Below are positions 56,061-64,000 of a DNA stretch of 64,000 nt, in pieces. The position numbers and the translations under genes were made by a program. Origin of the DNA: Dromiciops gliroides. Its lineage: Eukaryota; Chordata; Mammalia; Microbiotheria; Microbiotheriidae. The stretch's first letter is position 1; each line of letters opens with the position of its first letter. The notes beneath the pieces are model-generated. The model ran no database searches. It saw only the letters and a program-made list of their open reading frames with translations, and had not been told where the DNA came from. The DNA lies in NCBI RefSeq assembly GCF_019393635.1, contig NC_057866.1, forward strand, positions 9,806,223-9,870,222, in the 5' to 3' direction.

Positions 56061-56904
56061 ATCTCACAGGATCCCAGAATCTCAGAATAACTCCACCCAA
56101 GAACTGGACAGGAACTCAGAAGTCATCCAGTTGAGCCTATTCTTGACCATGAATCCCCCCTAAAACACAGGCAGTAAGAGTTCTTGCAGTCTCTGTATGA
56201 AGCCCCCCCACCACAATGAGAGGAAATCCATCACCTCCCAAAGCATCCCTTTCCATTTTGGCAAAGCTCTACATGTCAGGCAGTTTTGCCTTCTGTGTGG
56301 TCTAAACCTTCCCTCTCATCCCCATCCATTGGTCTTAGTTCTTCACCCCTTCAAATAATTGTCATAACAGTTGTCATGTTACCTCCTTCCTGCCTTGTAC
56401 ATTATCTGGGTGACATTTTACAGTCCTCCTCATGGGTTAGGCACTTTTTTACATGCTAAAGTCTAGTATTTTATTTCTCCAGAGTTGCTAGTGTCCCACA
56501 AATCAAATCCACATAGCATCAGAGCTGAACAGTGGTGTTGAAAAGGTAGGATCTTGTTTTGAGGAGTGGACTATATCTGGGGCATCACATTCAATCTGGG
56601 TATCATGGTTTAGGAAGAACATTGATGTCCAGAGGAAGACAGATGGGATGATGAACCTCAAGGGTCTGCTATATGAACATGGGTGGAAGAAGCTGATGGT
56701 GTTTCCTGAGAAGAGAAGGCTGGGGCAGGGGGAGGGACCAGGGAGCACATTCTAAGTGTTCAATAGGATGTCAAGGGCAAGACTTGTTCTCTTTGGCCTG
56801 AAAGGGCAGAAGTAGAAGTGATGGGTGAGAATTGCAAGATTCAAGTTTAAGATGAGTATCGGGGAAAGTGTTCCCACAATTAGAGCTGCCCCAAAGCTAC
56901 AACA

Positions 56905-57145
56905 GGCCAGGTAGGTCGTATAGTGAATAGTACATCCAGGCTGGAGTCAGGTAGACTCATCCTCATGACTTCAAATCTGGTCCCAGACACTTACTAGATT
57001 GTGACCCTGGGTAAATCCCTTTACCCTGTTTATCTCAGTTTCCTCCTTTGTCAAAGGAGCTGGAGAAGTGAATGGCAATCTTTGACAAGAAAACCCCAGT
57101 GGGGTCACAAAGAGTCAGACACATCTGAAAAATGACTGAACAACA
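56905..57145 (+). mobile_element. MAR1-like SINE
   Basis: GACTTCAAATCTGGTCCCAG, then GTTTCCTCCTTTGTCAAAGG and GGGGTCACAAAGAGTCAGAC with an ACAACAACAAAA tail. 57,145 to 57,597 is not recognised. Confidence 0.8.
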
Positions 57146-57597
57146 ACAAAACTGAAGCAACTGCACCAGGAGCTAGTAGGTTCTCTGTTACCAGAGGTCT
57201 TCAAACGTCTGGGCAAACATGTCTTGCTTATGTTGATTCATTTTTGGATGTGGTTTGGACTTGATCCCCCTGAGGTCCCTTCCAACTCTGAGATTCAGTG
57301 ATCTGGAGATCCATGAAGAAAGGAGGAGAAATAGGATGACTTGTCCTTAGATATGTGATGCCTGGTAGCCTTCTGATGGTCACCAGGCAAAGACCCCTCC
57401 ATCTTGACAGTGATCTCTCCAACTATCCTTTCCCATGACCAACTTCTCTGTCCCCTAGAGGGATAGTCCTGCCCTCAATCTTGCCAGCACTGACCAGTGT
57501 TCCACAGGTGTTTTCTCAAGTCTGAAATTCCTTTATCTGATCAGTCTGTTTTCATTCCATCTTACTTGATATGTACTGTCTTAAAATTGATCATTCA

Positions 57598-57745
57598 AGG
57601 GGCAGCTAGGTGGAGCAGTGGATAAAGCACCAGCCCTGGATTCAGGAGGAACTGAGTTCAAATCCAGCCTTAGACACTTGACACTTACTAGTTGTGTGAC
57701 CCTGGGCAAGTCACTTAACCTTCATTGACCCTCCAAAACAACAAC
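57598..57745 (+). mobile_element. WSINE1-type SINE
   Basis: Full head GGGGCAGCTAGGTGGAGCAG with an AACAACAAAACAAC tail. Imperfect flank repeats TTGATCATTCA and TTGATCACTCA lie near it. 57,745 to 58,200 is AT-rich and unrecognised. Confidence 0.88.
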
Positions 57746-58199
57746 AAAACAACCTAAAAGACCAATAGAAGAAAAAAAGTTGCAAAGTTGATCACTCAAT
57801 ATATTTTTGTATATCATACCTGAAACTTTCATTACAACTGAAGTTATTATGGCAAGTTTTATATAAATTCACTTTTGTATTGAAGGCCATGTTATAACAA
57901 GGATTCTGGGGTTCCTTAGTGGAATATCCTCCTCCTCATGGGGGATTGAATAATGCCAAGAAAAAAATGGGGGTTCTAATTCTCTGCATCTGGGCTTCCT
58001 ATATATATCAACATAGACACTGGACAAAAATTGTAAAAGCTTCTAGTCTAAAAGATTTGAAATTTCATTTTCTAACAATAGAGACACAAGGATTGAATTA
58101 ACTTTCATTATTTGACCTGGTTATTGGCAGAGTAATTTAAAGTTGTGTTTGGATCAATTTGGTAGGAGATTCTTAACTGAGGAAGAGGATCTAAGAAGA

Positions 58200-58930
58200 C
58201 AGGCAGCTGGGAAAGAACGGTGATGAGATCACACCTGAAAGAGATAGCTGCTACCTTCCTAATCAATCCCATTCAACACAGTGACTTTTCCCATTATTTT
58301 CAGCCCTCCTCAAACCTTCCACAGTTCCTCCCCCCCCCCCCACAACCCAGCTCACCTTGCCTCATATTTCACTGGGAAAAAAATGGAAGCCATTTGAAGA
58401 TTCACTTTTCTCTCCCGTTGCCATCTGTTGAATGTTTCTGCCCTGATTGACTCTTTCACCTACTTCAGAAGGAGGGGGTTCTTCTTTTCCTTATGAAGGT
58501 ACACTGTTCCTCATTCACAAGTGATTCCATTTTGCCCCATGTGCTCTAGCAGACTATTGACTCCATTATTCCCACGCTCTCACTTATTTTCAATCTCTCA
58601 CTGTCTGGCTGCTTTACTCCTCCCTACAAACATGCCCAGGTTTCACTTGTGGCTCCATCTATCCCTACATGCTATCATTCAATATCTCTCTTTCATGATT
58701 CACTACTTGAGAAGACCATCTAGAAGAGGTGTCTTCATTTGCTTTCCTCTCACTCTCTTTTAACTTGCTATACTTGTACTCCTGACCTCATGATTCCACT
58801 GAAATTGCTCTCTGGAAAGTTGAGTATGATCCCTTCATTGCCAACCCTGAAGGCTTTTCTCAATTCTCTTCCTTGACCTTTTTTCCACCTTTGAAGTGGT
58901 CGACACCTGCTTCTCCTTGATATTCTTTTC
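58200..58930 (+). mobile_element. L2/CR1-clade LINE remains
   Basis: AAGACCATCTAGAAGAGGTG, CTCCTGACCTCATGATTCCA and CACTGAAATTGCTCTCTGGA, then GACCTTTTTTCCACCTTTGA, follow the same order as 49,380 to 49,570 in the other L2-like element. Decayed. Confidence 0.6.
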
Positions 58931-59083
58931 TTTTTCTTTCTTTTTTTTCAGGGCAATAAGGGTTAAGTGACTTGCCCAGGGGCACACAGCTAGTAAGTGT
59001 CAAGTGTCTGAGGCTGCAGTTGAACTCAGGTCCTCCTGAATCCAGGGCCAGTGCTCTATCCACTGTGCCACCTAGCCACCCCC
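58931..59083 (-). mobile_element. WSINE1-type SINE
   Basis: Antisense full copy. It borders the fossil retroviral sequence at its left end. Confidence 0.88.
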
Positions 59084-59089
59084 TTACTT

Positions 59090-60436
59090 TATCATTTTAA
59101 TATAAAGATTAATATATATGGATGATTGTTATGGTCACATACGAACCCTAGTACCTTGTCTCTTGGCTTGGAGACTAACCCACCCTCAACCGTCTATATC
59201 TGTGTGGTATACCCCACACAGACTCAAGCTAACTTCCCAATGTCTGTCTCTATCTCTTTGCAGAGACCAATTAGATCTCTTTCCTAACAAGACTTACTCA
59301 GAATTCCTTTGCTGAATTCTAGAAATGTATAAATCTAAAAATCTGGTATCAGTCAAATAAAATGGACTAACACAGAACAAAGAATGAGGCATTCAATTAT
59401 TTTCCTCTTTTGCAAATTTAGTTTCTAATACTTTTATAACTTAGTTTCCTGTTTTTAAGATTTCCCTTTTATTTTTGAAGCCAAAAGGAAATGCATAAGT
59501 ACATTTTAGTCAAATCATAGTTTTAGAATCTCCCATCACAACTGTAATCTATATATTATCCATCTTTTATCTCTACAATTTCCAATATGGCCAGCACTGG
59601 AAAGAAAGAGAGAAAAGAGATATTTTTCTTTTATGAAGACTTTTTTGAAAATCTATTTTTACATCCTGTTTCTTTTTGGTTTATCAAGCCAAAAGAAAGG
59701 GCATAAGGGAAACACAAAAATAACACAAACAGACACACAAGTGGACCCTTTAAGGAGCAAGGATATGTCATAGTCAATTTCTGAAAAGAGAGATATTACA
59801 AAAGTTGCAGTTCCTTGGTTTCTGGTGCTCAAAACCTTTCTCTACACACTTTTGACTTTCTCTTTAAGTGGAAACCATAGAGAGAGATCAAGATGAAAAA
59901 TGTAACAAGAGAAATAGAGAGGAAGAACAGCATTCTTCTGGTCAGAGGCTTGTCTGATCCCAGAGAAGAAGGGATCAGTGAAGGAGAGGAGTATAGGTCC
60001 AGGGTCCCCTGGAGAAGGAAGCAGGTCTGTAGGCCCCAGAACATTCGGTGGAGGCCTGAGTCCAATCCATGGTTTCCTTTGTCCCATCCGGGGTGCCAAA
60101 GCTGTAAACAAGAAACTGGGTGGCCTCTCTGGGCAAAGAAACTGACCTTTATTAAGAGAAACAAAGATGGGGTCTGCAGTCCACCCAATATGGTCTGAGA
60201 TCCTGAGGTACAGAATTCACTGATATTTATAGCTTTCTTCATTCTCATGTATGGTGCAACAGTGTCCTCTAGAAGCTGATTCATGTAAGAATGCATTTTA
60301 CAGATCACTATGTCCTAACTTTGTGTTGTCTTAACTTTGTACTATCCATGATGTCTCAGTGAGCCCTTCACAGGACTTTCTTAATTTACCATTTTAATAA
60401 AACAATTAATATGTTGCTATGATTATTATGGTCACA
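59090..60436 (-). mobile_element. Endogenous retrovirus fossil: 5' LTR, leader and LTR piece
   Basis: On the - strand a 334-bp LTR (60,436 down to 60,103) runs from TGTGACCATAATAATC to TTGTTTACA and has AATAAAGG before its end. Four bases later comes TGGCACCCCGGATGGGAC (60,098 to 60,081), a primer-binding-like site recalling the Lys-tRNA type. About 960 bp of internal sequence follows, with no recognised gag, pol or env. Then the beginning of a second LTR (near 59,150) recurs. It is clearly broken and short; family and age are uncertain. Confidence 0.78.
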
Positions 60437-61090
60437 TACTTCAGATACACACCTGATAATGATTTAGTTACATTTCTAAGGTTAACTAATGCAGGAATTT
60501 CCCTGGGACTATATCATAGTTTGGTTATACATGGCTTTTAAAAAAACAAAAGACAAAAAAACCCCCTCTGACTCTACTCTTACTATAAATCACAGTTGCC
60601 TATGGCTGATAAAAGATTGGTAAGGCAATGCAGAGCAAAGAACTCAAGACATTGATTATTGATCTTTTTCCTTTTACCTCTCAGTTACTCTGGCTTACAA
60701 TATAGGTATCATGTTCAATTATTCACTATTTCTCAACCCGGTGGTACCCCCACCTCCCATCCCCTCCACATTCAATCTCTTGCCATGATCTTTTTAAGTT
60801 GTCCTTTGTAACCTGTCTTGCATACCCTCCCTTCTCTTCTCTGGCACTGCCATCAGGCAGTGACACCATCTTGTCCCACCTAGCCAATTGCAATTGTCTT
60901 CTTCTTGTTTTCCCTGTCTGAACTCTCATTCTACTGCAATTCTTTCTTCATTTAACTGTCAAACTCACATTCCCAAAGTTCAGATCTGCACCCCCTCAAA
61001 AAAAATTGGAAATACCTACATGTGTACTCATCTCCCCATAAAGAATGTAAGTTCTACTCGATCCTTTATATACACTTTGTGAGTGGTTTT
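60437..61090 (+). mobile_element. L2/CR1-clade LINE 3' remains
   Basis: From 60,730: ATTCAATCTCTTGCCATGAT, CTCTTCTCTGGCACTGCCAT and CCACCTAGCCAATTGCAATT follow the L2 3' coding order (the LDYCN region). 60,437 to 60,720 is not recognised. Confidence 0.5.
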
Positions 61091-61239
61091 TTCATTATGC
61101 TGTGAGCTCCTTGAGGAACTGAGATGGAAAGGCATCAGAGAAACATTGTTTGGTAATTCCCAGATAAGGAAACTCCCTCCACTGATATGTCAGCATCTTC
61201 TCTGCAATTTATGATCTTAGAGAACTGCCTGGGGGCAAC

Positions 61240-61505
61240 TTCCAGTCAAGATCACACAGCCACACAGTTAGAGGCTGCTCTTGAATTTAGGTGTCCTGAC
61301 TCTGAGGCTAAGGTTCAGCTGCATAGTGGGTGACAAGGCCAGTCAGTCAGTCAATAAATAGTCATTAAGCATTTATTAAACTGAGGCACACGGGGCACAC
61401 CACTTGCCCAGGATCACACAACTGCTTGATTGAGGCTGCATTTCAACTCAGATCTTCCTGACTTGAGTGTTAGTGCTCTATATACCGTGCACCTAGATGC
61501 CACAT
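61240..61505 (-). mobile_element. Old SINE remnants
   Basis: GATCACACAGCCACACAGTT and GAATTTAGGTGTCCTGACTC, then ATTAAGCATTTATTAAACTG and GGATCACACAACTGCTTGAT, are antisense MIR/THER-type landmarks. Decayed. Confidence 0.55.
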
Positions 61506-62433
61506 GAATGAAAGAGAATATTCCTGTGTGTTATATGTGTGAAACAAAAGACATTCTGATACAGAAATGTGAGAGATATGCCAGAAAAAGGAAGAAAAGA
61601 GGGTATTGAATCATTTTTTAAAATTCACAGGAAGAGAAGGAAGACCAGAAGGAAAAACATATAAATTAGAAAGCTTCATATGTTATATGGTGAACGTGTT
61701 ACCTGCCTGAAAGAAAATGCAAATTGTAAATAATAAAGATTCATGGATGTACAGGTATATTTAGACACATATAGCTTTATATATATATATGTGTGTGTGT
61801 GTGTGCATGCAAATATATGTGTGGGGGTATATGTGGAATCTGTGTTTGTATAAATGTTTATATATTTCTACATCCAGGCATACAGTTATCCCTTCCACAT
61901 CACGACTTTCCCATCTCAGTTCAGATATATCATGGCTCAGCATAAGAAAGTAAATGGGAATTTTTTGGAGTGTTACAGAAGCTACAGATGACACATGAAG
62001 GCCAACAGATGACAAAGAGAAAATTTAGAGACTCTGAAATACACAAAATATACATATAGTATTGCATGCTATCAACCCAAATTTTATAACAAGGCATTAT
62101 AAACACTGCATAAAAGGAAAAGAATAAATTCAGATTTCTTTGGTACGAAGGGAGAGTCAAAATTTTCCCATGGATTTCCCAGATGATAGGGGTTCCATTC
62201 CCCTAAACTCTGTGATGTGGCTGGGATAATAAAATAGACATGTATTTGTGTGATATGTATAGGTATGCGTGGGTATAAATACTGCAGAGAACATGGTAAG
62301 GTTTCAACTTGTCCAAGAGTGGTAAGCAGGATGGGGAAAACAAATTACACAAAAATGAAGATGTAAATGGAAAGAACAACTCCCTTCCCCCTCCAAAAAT
62401 CCTATAGATACCTTGACTAATAATAAATATCTT
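61506..62433. other. Unrecognised AT-rich DNA upstream of the second gene
   Basis: Apart from TA/TG simple repeats at 61,778 to 61,830, nothing is recognised. The sequence up to 62,433 has little likeness to the DNA before the first copy, which marks the edge of the tandem block. Confidence 0.6.
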
Positions 62434-62810
62434 AAGAAGAGATAGGAGAATATGCTGCTCTCTACTTTGCAGAAGTGAGGGAAGATGGGAACAGGATGTT
62501 GTACATCTTGTCAGACCAAGTTCATGGGTAGGTTGGTTTTGTTCAACTACTTTCCCTCCCACACCCTTCTTTCTTTTTTCTTCTTTGCTGTAAAGGATGG
62601 CTATTTGATTTGGTGAGGGAGATGGGATCTATTGGAAGGGAAGGCAATGTAAAATGACAAGATGGCAATAAGCTTACAAAATGATTTTTAAACTTAGTTG
62701 AGGTGTATGTGTGCCATATAAAATGCACCAATGTTCAGACTTGCTCAATGATGTTGGATAAATGAAATTTAAATGCAGTGAAGTCATGCCAAATGCCCAA
62801 GGGCTGCTGA

Positions 62811-62816
62811 ATAAAA
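62811..62816 (+). promoter_or_regulatory. TATA-like box of the second copy
   Basis: ATAAAA in the same place (95 to 100 bases before the start codon) as in the first copy. Inferred only. Confidence 0.3.
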
Positions 62817-62910
62817 CCTGACTGGGAGCAGGAGGCAGTCAGTCCAAGAGGCCAAAGCTAAGTGCTGTGTGCAGGGAAGCCAGTGCTGCCAGAGGCTGGG
62901 AAGGATCAGT

Positions 62911-63300
62911 ATGGGGTTCTCAGAGTTACTTGGAACCATTGGGGGAATGGGGCACTTCCAGGTCTTACAGACTGCACTGATGTTCATTACTGGGATATTG
63001 GTGGCTTGTCAAACTTACTTAGAGAATTTCACTGCAGTGGTCCCAGAACACCACTGTCGGCTCCAGAACCAGACAAATGTTGAGGCTCCTTTTCTGGGAG
63101 ATGGCAGGGACTCTGACCTGCTGAAAGTGTCCATTCCCATGGATAAGCATGGAAAGCCTGAGACCTGCCTCAGGTTCACTGAACTTCAGTGGCAACTCCT
63201 GAATCCAAATGCCACAGAGCAGACAAGACTGGTCACTGAGGACTGCCTGGATGGATGGGTCTATGACAAGAGTGAATTATCCTCATCTATTGTTACTGAG
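62911..63300 (+). CDS. SLC22A20-like: Exon 1 of a second SLC22 transporter gene (partial gene)
   Basis: 390 bp, 130 residues, with the same start context, donor gtcagt and sequons as the first copy. It differs from it at three bases only: N35 becomes T, S56 becomes N, and one change is silent. The other exons would lie beyond 64,000. Whether that gene is complete cannot be seen here. Confidence 0.93.
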
Positions 63301-64000
63301 GTCAGTAGAAAGGAGCTGCTTTGTTAAATTCCTCACTTTCCCCTTTACCTTTTGATCCAGAAAACAGCACCAAAATCCCAATTCTCTTTTCCCACACTGA
63401 ACTCCTCCCAGGAAAATCAGGAGGAAAAAAGTCTGGGGCAAAGTCTTTGGGCAAGTTGTTTTGCATTTGCATTCACTCCATGGTGTGAGGGACCCTCTTT
63501 GTCATCTAGCTCAGTCTAGCTGCACTGAGAGACTGGGAGAGGGGAAGTTTGACCAGAGTAGTAATGAGGCCTTCTGGGTGTTTTGTGTGGCTTCACTTGT
63601 TTGGGATTGGATATCTTATGCTCCAAACCATGAGCCAAAGTGCAGTAAAACATACACACATATGACCAAATAAGACTGGTTCCTGGGGAATGCTGGGGAC
63701 CCGGAGCCATATTGCTCCTCTGTTGCCAAGGACAAGAGTTCAGCCTGAACCAGGTGTTGGCTAGACTGAAATTAGAAAAAACACCCACATTTCTCTGTGA
63801 GATAGTAGAAGGACCCAGGGTAGAACCAGGCTAAATTCCTGGAAGTATATAAGGCAGAGATACTCAGTAATCTCACAATTTAAGAAGTATTATATGTCCT
63901 ATAGTGGACAAAGGTGAGCTAAGTAGTTTATGTGGTTACAACTGACTGTATGTGGGGTACTGGATGAACAGATCCTAGGGCTGTTCTAGAGGGGTTTCCA

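Larger units (their letters stand above)
62434..64000 (+). repeat. Tandem duplicate block, second copy
   Basis: Matches 8,538 to 10,104 at about 99 percent by eye and continues beyond the right edge. Confidence 0.95.

Noticed and set aside
59829-60308. A 159-codon open frame on the - strand with a hydrophobic segment
   Set aside because: It begins inside the fossil LTR and runs through the leader region; no relation to a known protein was recognised, so it is treated as part of the retroviral relic.

Overview
This window looks like marsupial nuclear DNA. The basis is a dense load of tRNA-derived SINEs that begin GGGGCAGCTAGGTGG and end in a short A-rich tail (the WSINE1/SINE1_Mdo kind), MAR1/THER1/MIR-like SINEs, L1 elements of the marsupial type, a BovB/RTE fragment, L2/CR1-clade LINEs and several solo LTRs. 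An Australian marsupial is my best guess, but the species cannot be fixed from this sequence.

The one host gene family present is SLC22, the organic anion transporters of the major facilitator superfamily. Ten exons on the + strand between 9,015 and 42,328 join in frame into a 562-residue protein. All nine introns have GT..AG ends, and exons 2 to 8 have the family's usual sizes (104, 155, 169, 124, 116, 215 and 109 bp). From remembered sequences the protein is nearest to OAT6 (SLC22A20). A second, almost identical exon 1 starts at 62,911 and its gene runs off the right edge, so this is part of a tandem SLC22 cluster with a repeat spacing of 53,896 bp.

Left end (1 to about 8.4 kb): an inverted, decayed copy of the same gene's middle part. 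Exons 2, 4, 5 and the first 16 bases of exon 6 lie on the - strand. Exon 3 is lost in a deletion of about 2.2 kb, and exon 4 has a nonsense codon made by a CpG to TpA change. The matching arm is about 21.1 to 33.1 kb. Most of the two arms differ by roughly 8 to 16 percent, but a 2.1 kb core holding exons 4 and 5 is nearly identical, which points to gene conversion between inverted repeats.

Intron 1 (9.4 to 24.4 kb) is a pile of retroelements: a nested L1 with a 5' inversion (10,988 to 16,611), a BovB/RTE piece, a second 5'-inverted L1, and a third L1 carrying a solo LTR. Introns 2 to 9 hold SINEs, old L1 ends, LTR pieces and microsatellites.

Intergenic part (42.5 to 62.4 kb): no host gene is visible. 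It holds solo LTRs, L2/CR1-clade LINE remains, SINEs (one inserted in another) and a fossil retrovirus with one LTR and a primer-binding-like site at 59.1 to 60.4 kb. All identity figures are by-eye estimates.
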